A DNA stretch of 16,709 bases, taken from the NCBI GenBank assembly GCA_016215765.1, contig JACRHY010000026.1, forward strand, positions 1 through 16,709, written 5' to 3'. A program made the position numbers and the translations under genes. Numbering within the stretch: the first letter of the stretch is position 1; the number at the start of each line of letters is the position of its first letter. This stretch comes from Parcubacteria group bacterium (GTDB lineage Bacteria; Patescibacteriota; Minisyncoccia; UBA6257; JACRHY01). A model generated the notes under the pieces. That model saw only the letters and a list, made by a program, of their open reading frames with translations. It searched no databases and was not told the origin of the DNA. Shown one piece after another: positions 6,932 through 14,060 of this stretch.

Positions 6932-7756
6932 ATGAAAACTTTCAAACCGACAACCGCATCGCGCAGGCATATGACCGTCGTCAATTATCGGGGAATTTTA
7001 AGCGCGGCCAAACCGTTCAAGTCCCTGCTCAAAAACGTTCCGAAGTCGGCCGGCCGGAACAATCAGGGAAGAATAACCGTCCGTCATCAGGGCGGGGGGA
7101 ATAAAAAACTTTATCGCCTTATTGATTTTAAGCAGGCGAAGATTGACGTTCCCGCGCGCGTGGAAACAATAGAGTACGATCCCTACCGCTCCGCTTTTAT
7201 CGCGCGCGTTCTTTATAAAGACGGAGCGAGAGCGTATATTTTGGCGGCCAAAGATATGAAAACCGGAGACGAGATCGTCGTTTCGGAGAACGCCCAGCTG
7301 AAATCCGGCAATCGGCTGAAGCTGAAAAACATTCCGGTCGGCTATTTCGTGCATAACGTTGAAATTCAGAAAATGAAAGGGGGACAATTGGCGCGTTCGG
7401 CCGGCAGTTACGCCGAAGTTCTGGCCAACGCCGACGGATTTTCCGAATTGCGGATGGCGTCCGGGGAAATAAGGCGCCTTCATTGGGATAATTTCGCTTC
7501 CATCGGGCAGGTTTCCAATCCCGACCACGGTCTCGTTACCATCGGAAAAGCCGGCCGTTCGCGGTGGCTGGGCATTCGCCCGACCGTCAGAGGATCGGCG
7601 ATGAATCCGGTTGACCATCCTTATGGCGGCGGCGAAGGCCGGGCGGTGCGCGGCACCCGTCGTCCGAAAACGAAATGGGGTAAAATCACCGGCGGCCGCA
7701 AGACGCGCAAGAGAAAGCTGTCTTCAAGCAGGATGATTATTAAAAGAAGGAAATAA
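6932..7756 (+). CDS. rplB: 50S ribosomal protein L2
   Basis: L2 is one of the largest 50S proteins; it bridges the subunits and reaches the peptidyl transferase centre. The product is 274 residues, normal length. It has GRNNQGRITVRHQGGG (41-56), KLYRLIDFK (59-67), and the C-terminal MNPVDHPYGGGEG (224-236) with His229, which aligns with the functionally important His229 of E. coli. After this the usual GRTPVSPWG segment reads GRAVRGTRRPKTKWG, a local divergence, before the basic tail TRKRKLSSSRMIIKRRK. ATG 6932 follows rplW by 10 bases, with no Shine-Dalgarno (AGTTTGATTTATG). Confidence 0.98.
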   Translation: MKTFKPTTASRRHMTVVNYRGILSAAKPFKSLLKNVPKSAGRNNQGRITVRHQGGGNKKLYRLIDFKQAKIDVPARVETIEYDPYRSAFIARVLYKDGARAYILAAKDMKTGDEIVVSENAQLKSGNRLKLKNIPVGYFVHNVEIQKMKGGQLARSAGSYAEVLANADGFSELRMASGEIRRLHWDNFASIGQVSNPDHGLVTIGKAGRSRWLGIRPTVRGSAMNPVDHPYGGGEGRAVRGTRRPKTKWGKITGGRKTRKRKLSSSRMIIKRRK

Positions 7757-7771
7757 TTTAACGAAAAACAT

Positions 7772-8095
7772 ATGAGTAGAAGTTCAAAAAAAGGTCCCTA
7801 CGTGGATTTAAAACTGCTTAAAAAGATAGCCGCGTTAAAGCCGGGCGATCGGACGGCCGTAAAAACGTGGTCGCGGGACTCCGAGATTTCTCCGGAAATG
7901 GTCGGATTCGTTTTTGGCGTTCATAACGGGAAGGATTTTATTTCGGTTATGGTTACCGAAGAAATGGTCGGCCATCGTCTGGGAGAGTTTTCGCCGACGC
8001 GCAAATTTACCCGCCACGGCGGAAAAATACAAAAGGAATTGGAGCAGAAAGCGGCCACCGCCGCTCCCGCGCCCGCCCCCGCCGCTAAAAAATAA
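7772..8095 (+). CDS. rpsS: 30S ribosomal protein S19
   Basis: S19 forms a complex with S13 in the 30S head and contacts the A-site tRNA region. The 107-residue product shows [12 protein letters not shown] (1-12), [20 protein letters not shown] (31-50) and [19 protein letters not shown] (61-79). In most bacteria the second motif reads TWSRRSTI-x-P-x-x-V-G; here the second Arg is Asp. The last 15 residues form an Ala/Pro-rich tail ([14 protein letters not shown]) not present in E. coli S19 (92 residues). ATG 7772 is 15 bases after rplB. Confidence 0.97.
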   Translation: MSRSSKKGPYVDLKLLKKIAALKPGDRTAVKTWSRDSEISPEMVGFVFGVHNGKDFISVMVTEEMVGHRLGEFSPTRKFTRHGGKIQKELEQKAATAAPAPAPAAKK

Positions 8096-8123
8096 GAAAG
8101 AATAAGGCGATTCGCTTAATTTT

Positions 8124-8705
8124 ATGAAAAAAACGGAATCACAAGTTAAAAGAGAAACGGCGCGGTTGAATTATTTGAGGATTGCGCCGAGAAAAACGCG
8201 GCTGATCGCCGGTTTGATAAAGGGCCTTTCCGTCAACGAAGCCGAGGCTCAGCTTTTGTTTAAAACCAACCGCGCCGCAAAGCCCCTCCTAAAACTTCTG
8301 CGTTCGGCGGCAAGCAACGCAAAAAACAACCGGAAAATGAATCCCGAAGGATTGATCGTGGAGAGTGTTACGGTTGACAAGGGTCCGATGCTTAAGAGAT
8401 ACTTGCCTCGCGCGCGCGGTTCGGCTTCGCCGCTTCAAAAAAAAATGAGCCATATTACTTTAACGCTGGTTGAGTCGGCAAAAACGGCCGCTCCCCGGTT
8501 CAAAATCGCCGCCGCCTCAAAATTAGGCGGAAAGTCCGGGAAAAAAACCGGAAAAGAAAAGAGGCGCGCCGAAGAAAAAAAGCGGGAAGCCGCCAAAGAG
8601 CAGCCGGCTTCGGGAGTTAAAAAAGAATTGCGCGAAAAGCAGGGCGCTTACCCGCCGAGTTCCCCGGGAATATTCAAGAAATTTTTCAGGAGAAAATCCG
8701 TATAG
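8124..8705 (+). CDS. rplV: 50S ribosomal protein L22 with long basic C-terminal tail
   Basis: L22 spans the 50S subunit, and its beta-hairpin forms part of the exit tunnel constriction with L4. The family core covers about residues 10-118: RIAPRKTRLIAGLIKGLSV (19-37), AASNAKNN (62-69), then the tunnel hairpin KRYLPRARGSASPLQKKMSH (91-110) and ITLTL. A 75-residue tail follows (119-193), rich in Lys, Glu and Ala, probably helical from 138 to 172, and ending in SPGIFKKFFRRKSV. Usual bacterial L22 proteins have about 110 residues. The reading frame and codon use stay the same through the tail, so it is not a frameshift. The gap to rpsS is 28 bases; the gene ends with TAG inside a 13-base tandem duplication. 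Confidence 0.96.
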   Translation: MKKTESQVKRETARLNYLRIAPRKTRLIAGLIKGLSVNEAEAQLLFKTNRAAKPLLKLLRSAASNAKNNRKMNPEGLIVESVTVDKGPMLKRYLPRARGSASPLQKKMSHITLTLVESAKTAAPRFKIAAASKLGGKSGKKTGKEKRRAEEKKREAAKEQPASGVKKELREKQGAYPPSSPGIFKKFFRRKSV

Positions 8706-8717
8706 AAAGTCCGTATA
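8692..8717 (+). repeat. 13-base tandem duplication over the rplV stop
   Basis: GAAAATCCGTATA (8692-8704) is followed directly by GAAAGTCCGTATA (8705-8717), identical in 12 of 13 bases. The rplV stop TAG (8703-8705) falls at the junction, so the second copy forms most of the short gap before rpsC. Confidence 0.8.
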
Positions 8718-8722
8718 AGATT

Positions 8723-9454
8723 ATGGGAAACAAAATCAAACCGAGTTCGTTAAGATTGGGAATCATCAACGACTGGAACAGCCGTTGGTTTGTCAATAAA
8801 AAAAACGCGCGGCAATACCTTGAGGAGGACATAATGCTGCGCCGCATTATCGGTGAGAAAATCGGCGTCGCCGGAATTTCCTCCGTTAACATTGAGCGAA
8901 CCGCCAACGCTTGCCGGATTTTTATACGCGTGTCGCGACCGGGTCTGGTTATCGGCCGCGGCGGAAAGGGCATTGAAGATTTGAAAAAGCTTCTGGAATC
9001 GGCCGTTAAAAAACTGCGGGCGGCCAATAAGTTCAAGGAACCGCTGGCGCTTAATTTGAACGTTGAAGAATTGAAAAGATCGGACGTTTCAGCCGCCGTT
9101 TCGGCGCAAAATATCGCTTGGGATTTGGAAAAGCGTTTTCCGTTCCGAAGGACGATAAAAAAGAACCTTGAGGAGATTTTACAGCATCGCGAAGTGCTGG
9201 GCGCGAAAATCAAAGTGGCCGGCCGGCTTGACGGCGGCGAGATTGCCCGCACGGAATGGCTGGGGAAAGGAAAGCTGCCGCTTCATACGCTGAGAGCCGA
9301 CATTGATTACGGTGAAGCGACCGCTTACACGACTTACGGAACGGTGGGCGTGAAGGTCTGGGTGAATAAAGGAGAGGTGTTCTCCGACTCCCGCGGCCGA
9401 AATTCAAAAGCAAAAGTCCGGGAACAGAAAACGTTTTCAAACAAAATTTTTTAA
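8723..9454 (+). CDS. rpsC: 30S ribosomal protein S3
   Basis: S3 sits at the mRNA entry channel of the 30S subunit and acts in mRNA unwinding. The 243-residue protein starts [18 protein letters not shown], the usual family start. The N-terminal KH domain includes [17 protein letters not shown] (71-87), with the GxxG loop as Gly78-Arg-Gly-Gly81. The C-terminal domain includes [20 protein letters not shown] (160-179) and [20 protein letters not shown] (190-209), followed by [11 protein letters not shown]. The final 20 or so residues are a basic tail. ATG 8723 is 17 bases after rplV and has no Shine-Dalgarno. Confidence 0.98.
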   Translation: MGNKIKPSSLRLGIINDWNSRWFVNKKNARQYLEEDIMLRRIIGEKIGVAGISSVNIERTANACRIFIRVSRPGLVIGRGGKGIEDLKKLLESAVKKLRAANKFKEPLALNLNVEELKRSDVSAAVSAQNIAWDLEKRFPFRRTIKKNLEEILQHREVLGAKIKVAGRLDGGEIARTEWLGKGKLPLHTLRADIDYGEATAYTTYGTVGVKVWVNKGEVFSDSRGRNSKAKVREQKTFSNKIF

Positions 9455-9465
9455 ATAAAACGCTT

Positions 9466-9879
9466 ATGTTAATGCCGAAAAAAGTAAAACACAGAAAATG
9501 GCACAAAGGACGGTCGCTGAAGCGGATGACCGAAACGCGAGGTCTTTCTTTGTCTTTCGGAAAAATCGGTTTGCAGGCGACGGAGGGCGCCTGGATAAAT
9601 TCCCGTCAGATTGAAGCCGCCAGACGGGCGATCAGCCACCATACGAAAAGAGAGGGGCGGGTTTGGATCAGGATTTTTCCCGACAAGGCGATCACCAAGA
9701 AACCGCCGGAAGTGACGATGGGCTCGGGAAAGGGCGCCGTCGATCATTACGTCTGTCCCGTCAAACCGGGGCGGATGCTTTTTGAAATGGACGGCCTTTC
9801 CGAAAAAACGGCCCGCGAAGCGCTGCGGCTCGCCGGTCACAAACTTCCCATCAAAACAAAAGTCATTGTCCGGGATTAA
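9466..9879 (+). CDS. rplP: 50S ribosomal protein L16
   Basis: L16 organises the A-site and P-site tRNA region of the 50S subunit. The 137-residue product has [16 protein letters not shown] (1-16), [16 protein letters not shown] (41-56), [20 protein letters not shown] (85-104) and the C-terminal [15 protein letters not shown] 9466 was preferred to ATG 9472 because L16 proteins normally begin M-L-x-P-K. A notable change is at residue 84: the Arg before M-G-x-G-K-G (Arg81 in E. coli, the residue hydroxylated by YcfD) is Thr here, from ACG at 9715-9717. Gap to rpsC is 11 bases. Confidence 0.97.
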   Translation: MLMPKKVKHRKWHKGRSLKRMTETRGLSLSFGKIGLQATEGAWINSRQIEAARRAISHHTKREGRVWIRIFPDKAITKKPPEVTMGSGKGAVDHYVCPVKPGRMLFEMDGLSEKTAREALRLAGHKLPIKTKVIVRD

Positions 9880-9888
9880 TTTTTATTT

Positions 9889-10080
9889 ATGAAGAAAAAC
9901 GCTTTTCAAGAATTAAAAAACAAATCCGCCGAAGAATTGCGGAGAAATCTGATTTCCGGCCGCGAGCGGTTGCGCGGCTTAAAATTTGATTTGGCGGCGG
10001 GAAAAGTGAAGAATGTCGGGGAAATCCGAGAGACGAAAAAGACCATTGCCAAAATCCTCACTTTAATCAATACTAAATAG
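9889..10080 (+). CDS. rpmC: 50S ribosomal protein L29
   Basis: L29 is a small helical-hairpin protein near the tunnel exit beside L23. The 63 residues fit the family: an N-terminal helix with FQELKNKSAEELRRNLISGR, the turn, then LKFDLAAGKVKNVGEIRETK and a second helix ending KILTLINTK. The core pattern L-x-x-x-x-x-x-L-R-x-L-K-F-D-x-A-A-G-K is clear. ATG 9889 lies 9 bases after rplP, and rpsQ starts 3 bases after its TAG stop. Confidence 0.94.
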   Translation: MKKNAFQELKNKSAEELRRNLISGRERLRGLKFDLAAGKVKNVGEIRETKKTIAKILTLINTK

Positions 10081-10083
10081 CTT

Positions 10084-10344
10084 ATGAAAAACACGGCTCA
10101 AAAAAGAAGGATTGTCGGCGAGGTTGTTTCCGACAAAATGGACAAGACGGTCGTCGTGGCCGTTACCCGCCTGAAGGCGCATCCGCTTTATCAAAAGCGT
10201 TTTTACGTCAGAACAAAATTTAAAGCGCATGACGAGAAAAACGAGTGCAAAGTCGGCGACAAAGTTGTCATTGAAGAAACCCGGCCTTTGTCCAAAGAAA
10301 AACGGTGGAGAGTAATTCAAAAGACGGGAATCGGCGAGCAATGA
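10084..10344 (+). CDS. rpsQ: 30S ribosomal protein S17
   Basis: S17 is an early-assembly OB-fold protein of the 30S body. The 86-residue product shows [20 protein letters not shown] (7-26), [19 protein letters not shown] (33-51), [19 protein letters not shown] (57-75) in the expected order. Length is normal. It starts 3 bases after rpmC and is the last gene of the S10 cluster. The stop is TGA. The following 63-base gap holds a 20-base palindrome. Confidence 0.97.
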   Translation: MKNTAQKRRIVGEVVSDKMDKTVVVAVTRLKAHPLYQKRFYVRTKFKAHDEKNECKVGDKVVIEETRPLSKEKRWRVIQKTGIGEQ

Positions 10345-10357
10345 TATCCGCGGACCA

Positions 10358-10377
10358 CTTGCCTGCCGGCAGGCAAG
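10358..10377. repeat. Perfect 20-base palindrome in the rpsQ-rplN gap
   Basis: CTTGCCTGCCGGCAGGCAAG reads the same on both strands. The downstream bases give an alternative fold, CAGGC (10370-10374) with GCCTG (10377-10381). From memory, GC-rich CCTGCCGGCAGG palindromes are dispersed repeats in many Parcubacteria genomes and show up in predicted proteins as Leu-Pro-Ala-Gly-Arg-Gln-Ala. Only one copy is present in this window. There is no T-run, so it is not a standard terminator. Confidence 0.75.
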
Positions 10378-10407
10378 CCTGCGAAATTCCAAATTTTAAT
10401 TTAACCC

Positions 10408-10773
10408 ATGATTCAAGAACGAACAATGTTAAAAGTAGCGGATAACAGCGGGGCGAAAATCGTCCAGTGTTTTCGCATTCCCGGAGCGACCCGCCGCCGC
10501 TATGCGTTTGTCGGCGACATTATCATCGCTTCGGTGAAAGTCGCCGAACCGCGCAAGACGGTAAAAAAGAAAGACGTCGTCAAGGCGGTTGTCGTCAGAC
10601 AGCGCGCTCCTTTGCGCCGCCCGGACGGATCCTACGTCCGTTTTGACGAGAACGCCGTCGTTTTGGTGGACAAAAAAGAACCGCGGGCGACCCGCGTTTT
10701 CGGTCCGGTTCCCCGCGAACTGAAAGAAAAGGGATTTGACAAGATAATTTCCATGGCTGAAGAAATAATCTGA
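10408..10773 (+). CDS. rplN: 50S ribosomal protein L14
   Basis: L14 lies at the subunit interface and binds 16S rRNA helix 14, and also the silencing factor RsfS where present. The 121-residue protein is normal in length and has [17 protein letters not shown] (1-17), [17 protein letters not shown] (30-46), [16 protein letters not shown] (70-85) and the C-terminal [22 protein letters not shown]. Its start at ATG 10408 gives the family's standard N-terminus. It is the first gene of the spc cluster and comes 63 bases after rpsQ. The stop is TGA. Confidence 0.98.
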   Translation: MIQERTMLKVADNSGAKIVQCFRIPGATRRRYAFVGDIIIASVKVAEPRKTVKKKDVVKAVVVRQRAPLRRPDGSYVRFDENAVVLVDKKEPRATRVFGPVPRELKEKGFDKIISMAEEII

Positions 10774-10798
10774 TTCAGTTATATTTTATTATATTATC

Positions 10799-11104
10799 AT
10801 GAACGTCAAAAAAGGAGATACGGTCAAAATATTAGCCGGCAAAGATCGCGGTAAAAGCGGAAAAATTTCCAAGGTTTTTCCGGCCGCGGCCAAAGCGATG
10901 GTGGACGGCTTGAATCTTTACAAAAAACACGTCAGGCCGAAACAGCAGGGGAAAAAGGGAGAGGTCATTTCCGTTCCGAGACCGATAAACGCCTCCAATC
11001 TTATGGTTGTCTGCGGCAAGTGCGCTTCGGCCGTCCGCGTCGGCCGTCGCCTTGAAAAGGGAGTAATGTTAAGATATTGCAAAAAATGCCAAGCGTTAAT
11101 TTAG
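10799..11104 (+). CDS. rplX: 50S ribosomal protein L24 (zinc-ribbon form)
   Basis: L24 binds the 5' domain of 23S rRNA and starts 50S assembly. The 101-residue protein opens with a KOW motif: KKGDTVKILAGKDRGKSGKI (4-23). The C-terminal part has Cys72-x-x-Cys75 and Cys94-x-x-Cys97, the pattern CGKC...CKKC found in L24 proteins that probably bind zinc. The gene ends with TAG at 11104, 19 bases inside rplE. ATG 10799 follows an AT-rich 25-base gap. Confidence 0.97.
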   Translation: MNVKKGDTVKILAGKDRGKSGKISKVFPAAAKAMVDGLNLYKKHVRPKQQGKKGEVISVPRPINASNLMVVCGKCASAVRVGRRLEKGVMLRYCKKCQALI

Positions 11105-11643
11105 AAAAAGCGTATAAAGAGACGATAGTCAAAAAAATGCGGGAGACCCTCAATCTCTCCAACGTTTTTATGGCGCCCAAGATAGAGAAGGTCGTTATAA
11201 ACGTCGGCGTCGGGAAGATGAGACAACAGCCGCAATTTGACGAAAAAATTCTTCCGGAAGTAACCAAATCGCTTTCTTTGATAACCGGCCAAAAACCGGC
11301 TTTGACGCGGGCGAAAAAATCAATTGCCGGATTCAAAATTCGCGAAGGCGACGTCGTCGGTTTAAAGACGACACTTCGCGGCAAAAGGATGTATGATTTT
11401 TTGGATCGGCTCGTGAACGCCGCTCTGCCGCGGGTGCGGGATTTTCGCGGCATCAGCCGGGACAGCGTTGACGCCAAGGGAAATTTGACAATCGGCGTGA
11501 AAGAACATACCGTGTTTCCGGAGATTGACACCGAGGTTTCGCATTTCAGCTTCGGCCTGGAAATAACGGCGGTGGTTCGGGCGAGAAAAAAAGAAGACGC
11601 GCTTGAACTTTACAAGTCAATGAAATTTCCCTTGAAATTCTAA
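11086..11643 (+). CDS. rplE: 50S ribosomal protein L5
   Basis: L5 binds 5S rRNA in the central protuberance and contacts the P-site tRNA. ATG 11086 gives 185 residues (MPSVNLEKAYKETIVKKMRE), overlapping rplX by 19 bases; an in-frame TTG at 11077 is also possible but adds only three residues. Family motifs are PKIEKVVINVGVG (residues 30-42), GQKPALTRAKKSIAGFKIRE (about 67-86), LPRVRDFRGI and FPEIDTEV. Length is normal (E. coli 179). The overlap implies translational coupling with rplX. Confidence 0.97.
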   Translation: MPSVNLEKAYKETIVKKMRETLNLSNVFMAPKIEKVVINVGVGKMRQQPQFDEKILPEVTKSLSLITGQKPALTRAKKSIAGFKIREGDVVGLKTTLRGKRMYDFLDRLVNAALPRVRDFRGISRDSVDAKGNLTIGVKEHTVFPEIDTEVSHFSFGLEITAVVRARKKEDALELYKSMKFPLKF

Positions 11644-11646
11644 AAA

Positions 11647-11832
11647 ATGGCGAAAGAATCAGTAATCGCGAGAGCGAAAAAAAAGCCGAAATACGCGACG
11701 CGCGCCGTCAGGCGCTGTTTTCGCTGCGGTCGAAAAAGAGCTTTCATAAGAGATTACGGAATTTGCCGCATTTGTTTTAGAGAGCTGGCCGGCAAAGGGG
11801 AAATCCCCGGCGTCAGAAAAGCGAGCTGGTAA
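11647..11832 (+). CDS. rpsN: 30S ribosomal protein S14, zinc-binding type (rpsZ)
   Basis: S14 helps build the 30S head. This is the short, zinc-dependent form: 61 residues with Cys24-x-x-Cys27 and Cys40-x-x-Cys43 (CFRC and CRIC). The C-terminal [17 protein letters not shown] is the classic ending of the type Z protein. The gene starts 3 bases after the rplE stop and ends 16 bases before rpsH. No zinc-free paralogue is visible in this window. Confidence 0.97.
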   Translation: MAKESVIARAKKKPKYATRAVRRCFRCGRKRAFIRDYGICRICFRELAGKGEIPGVRKASW

Positions 11833-11848
11833 TCGGCGTAAAACTTCC

Positions 11849-12232
11849 ATGCATTCCGATATGATTATAAAACTCAAAAACGCCCAGGCGGTTAAAAAGG
11901 AATCCGTCAAAATTCCCTCGTCAAATTTAAGCGAGGCGATTTTGGCGGCCCTGGCGAAAAACGGTTTCGTGGAAAGCTTTGAAAAAAAGGGAAAGGGAGT
12001 CAAAAAATATCTTGACGTCAAACTGAAGTACGACGAAGATGGAAGCGGGAAAATCGGCAGCGTTAAGCTTGTCAGCAAACCGTCGCGCCGGATTTACGTC
12101 GGTTATCGCGAATTGCGTCCGGTAAGAAGCGGACTCGGGCTTCTCGTCGTTTCAACTCCCCGCGGCGTCATGTCCGGCAAGGAAGCGCGGAGAATGAAAA
12201 TAGGAGGGGAGGTTTTATTTGAAATCTGGTAA
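11849..12232 (+). CDS. rpsH: 30S ribosomal protein S8
   Basis: S8 binds the central domain of 16S rRNA, and in E. coli also represses the spc operon by binding rplE mRNA. The 127-residue product begins MHSDMIIKLKNAQAVKKESV, which lacks the first few residues of the usual D-P-I-A-D-M-L-T-R-I-R-N-A start but aligns from the D-M onward. Conserved elements are RIYVGYRELRPVRSGLG (about 80-96), VSTPRGVMSGKEAR (100-113) and the C-terminal GGEVLFEIW. It lies 16 bases after rpsN and 11 before rplF. A repressor site in rplE cannot be recognised by eye. Confidence 0.96.
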   Translation: MHSDMIIKLKNAQAVKKESVKIPSSNLSEAILAALAKNGFVESFEKKGKGVKKYLDVKLKYDEDGSGKIGSVKLVSKPSRRIYVGYRELRPVRSGLGLLVVSTPRGVMSGKEARRMKIGGEVLFEIW

Positions 12233-12243
12233 TCGTTTAATTT

Positions 12244-12777
12244 ATGAGCAAAATAGGAAAACAACCGATAAAAATACCGGAAGGAGTGGAAGTCGCGATC
12301 AGGGACGGCAATTTGGAATTCAAGCACAAAAACAACGCCGCGGTTTTGAAAATTTTGGAACACGTCACCGCCTCCGTAAACGACGCTACTCTTTCATTCG
12401 GCGTTGATAAAGACGTTAAGCAGGCGCGGGCCAATTGGGGAACGACGCGGGCTTTGTCCCAGAACATCATTGCCGGTTTTCTGAACGAGTTTTCCAAATC
12501 GCTGGAAATCAACGGCGTCGGATTCAAGGTCGCCGTTGAGGGCGATCATCTGATGTTAAACGTCGGATTTTCGCACCCCGTAAAATTTTCCATTCCGAAA
12601 GGCGTTAAAGTTTCCGTTGAAAAGAACGTCATAAAAATTTCGGGCGTTGACAAACAACTGGTCGGGGAAACCGCCGCTAAAATCCGCGCCATCAAAAAAC
12701 CGGAGCCCTACAAAGGCAAGGGAATCAAATATGTCGGCGAAGCGATCAGGAGAAAAGTCGGCAAGAAAGTCGCTTAA
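12244..12777 (+). CDS. rplF: 50S ribosomal protein L6
   Basis: L6 sits near the factor-binding base of the 50S subunit. The 177-residue protein has normal length and two repeats of the L6 fold. MSKIGKQPIKIPEGVEV (1-17) is the standard start. LEINGVGFKVAVEGDHLMLN falls at the join of the two domains, GFSHPV follows, and the C-terminal KPEPYKGKGIKYVGEAIRRK is the family signature (K-P-x-x-Y-K-G-K-G-I-x-Y). A perfect 12-base palindrome, CGTTTTAAAACG (12778-12789), fills the gap to rplR. Confidence 0.98.
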   Translation: MSKIGKQPIKIPEGVEVAIRDGNLEFKHKNNAAVLKILEHVTASVNDATLSFGVDKDVKQARANWGTTRALSQNIIAGFLNEFSKSLEINGVGFKVAVEGDHLMLNVGFSHPVKFSIPKGVKVSVEKNVIKISGVDKQLVGETAAKIRAIKKPEPYKGKGIKYVGEAIRRKVGKKVA

Positions 12778-12789
12778 CGTTTTAAAACG
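12778..12789. repeat. 12-base palindrome in the rplF-rplR gap
   Basis: CGTTTTAAAACG is a perfect palindrome that fills most of the 15-base gap between rplF and rplR. It has no loop, so it is a weak candidate for an RNA hairpin and may be chance in an A/T-rich spacer. Confidence 0.35.
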
Positions 12790-12792
12790 ATT

Positions 12793-13149
12793 ATGAACAG
12801 GGTAAAATCATTGAATCAAAAAAAAATCCGGAGAAAAAACCGCGCGAGAGCGGGAATTTTCGGCGTTGCCGCGAAACCCCGTTTTTCCGTTTTCCGCAGC
12901 AATAAATACGATTATGTCCAGCTGATAGACGATTTGAACGGGAAAACGCTCGTTGCCGCCGCCGTTACTGAAATTAAAAACGGAAAGAAAACAAAAACCG
13001 ACAAAGCGCGGGCTTTGGGGGAGCTGATCGCGAAAAAAGCGCTGGAAAAAGGAATCCGGGAAGCGGTGAGCGACCGCGGCGGATGTCGTTTTCATGGCCG
13101 CGTCAAGGCCGTTGTTGAAGGAGCGAGGAGCGGCGGGTTAAAATTATAA
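12793..13149 (+). CDS. rplR: 50S ribosomal protein L18
   Basis: L18 binds 5S rRNA together with L5 in the central protuberance. The 118-residue product shows the basic N-terminus (KKIRRKNRARAGIFG), KPRFSVFRSNKYDYVQLIDD (about 28-47), GKTLVAAAV, and the C-terminal DRGGCRFHGRVKAVVEGAR (95-113), close to the usual D-R-G-G-x-x-Y-H-G-R-V-x-A-x-A-D-x-A-R. It starts 15 bases after rplF and rpsE starts 3 bases after it. Confidence 0.97.
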   Translation: MNRVKSLNQKKIRRKNRARAGIFGVAAKPRFSVFRSNKYDYVQLIDDLNGKTLVAAAVTEIKNGKKTKTDKARALGELIAKKALEKGIREAVSDRGGCRFHGRVKAVVEGARSGGLKL

Positions 13150-13152
13150 ATT

Positions 13153-13623
13153 ATGGAAAATAGAAAATTTTTCAAAAAAAGGGACGAGTTTAAAGATAAA
13201 GTTTTGGATATGCGGAGAGTTACCCGCGTCGTTGCCGGCGGCAAGCGGTTTAAATTCAGGGCGACCGTGGTGATCGGCGATCAGAAAGGCCGGGTGAGCG
13301 TCGGAATCGGAAAAGGCGTTGACGTCGCCGGCGCGGTGGAAAAAGCGAAGGCCGACGCGAAAAAGAAAATCATAACGGCAAAAATCGTGAGGGGCACCGT
13401 TCCTCATGAAGTGGAAGCCAAATACGGCGCCGCCGAAGTCCTTCTCAAGCCGGCCAAAGAAGGTCACGGACTTATTGCCGGAGGGTCAGTCCGGGTCGTT
13501 TTGTCGCTTGCCGGCGTCAAAGACATCTCCGCGAAATGTCTGGGGAGAACGACCAACAAATTGACCAACGCTCTTGCGACCATTGAGGCCCTGAAAAAAC
13601 TGAAATTCATTCCCAAATCCTAA
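13153..13623 (+). CDS. rpsE: 30S ribosomal protein S5
   Basis: S5 lines the mRNA entry channel with S3 and S4 and affects decoding accuracy. The 156-residue protein starts with a basic N-terminus, followed by the double-stranded RNA-binding domain RRVTRVVAGGKRFKFRATVV (21-40) with GDQKGRVSVGIGKGVDV, and the C-terminal VRVVLSLAGVKDISAKCLG region. rplO begins 11 bases later: the rpmD gene (L30) that usually lies here is missing. Length and motif order are otherwise normal. Confidence 0.98.
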   Translation: MENRKFFKKRDEFKDKVLDMRRVTRVVAGGKRFKFRATVVIGDQKGRVSVGIGKGVDVAGAVEKAKADAKKKIITAKIVRGTVPHEVEAKYGAAEVLLKPAKEGHGLIAGGSVRVVLSLAGVKDISAKCLGRTTNKLTNALATIEALKKLKFIPKS

Positions 13624-13634
13624 ATTATAATTTT

Positions 13635-14060
13635 ATGCAGCTTCACGAATTAAAACCGCTTCATAAAGCGAAGAAAAAGAAAAGAATCGGCCGCGGCGGA
13701 AAACGCGGCTCTTTTTCCGGCCACGGCATCAAAGGGCAGAAATCGCGCGCCGGCGCCAAAATCAGACCGGCCGAGCGCGATCTCGTAATCCGCCTGCCGA
13801 AACTGCGGGGTTTTAAAAATCGCCCGCTGATTGAAAAAACGCGCGTCGTCAACGTCGGCGATCTGAAAAAAGCGAATTGCGAATTGATCACCGAGGAAAT
13901 TCTCGTCAAAACCGGCTTGATTAAAAAAGGCGGCGGTTGTGTTAAAATTCTGGGGAACGGCGAAGTAGACCGGCCGCTGAAACTGAAAATCAAAGGAGTA
14001 AAAGTTTCCAAACCGGCCGAGCTGAAAATTAAAGCCGCCAAAGGAGAAATTCTACCCTGA
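13635..14060 (+). CDS. rplO: 50S ribosomal protein L15
   Basis: L15 is a late-assembly 50S protein with a long basic N-terminal arm. The 141-residue product starts MQLHELKPLHKAKKKKRIGRG. The glycine-rich arm GRGGKRGSFSGHGIKGQKSR (18-37) is typical, as is LPKLRGFKNRP (about 55-65). The globular end has VNVGDLKKANCELITEEILV and a Lys-rich C-terminus. Its TGA stop shares the A with the secY start codon (14060), giving a one-base overlap. AAGGAG at 14041-14046 lies 13 bases before the secY ATG. Confidence 0.97.
   Translation: MQLHELKPLHKAKKKKRIGRGGKRGSFSGHGIKGQKSRAGAKIRPAERDLVIRLPKLRGFKNRPLIEKTRVVNVGDLKKANCELITEEILVKTGLIKKGGGCVKILGNGEVDRPLKLKIKGVKVSKPAELKIKAAKGEILP

Noticed and set aside
10736..10769. 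TTGACA near the end of rplN with an AATAAT downstream as a promoter for rplX
   Set aside because: Spacing is 22 bases, and TTGACA is part of Phe-Asp-Lys codons conserved in L14.
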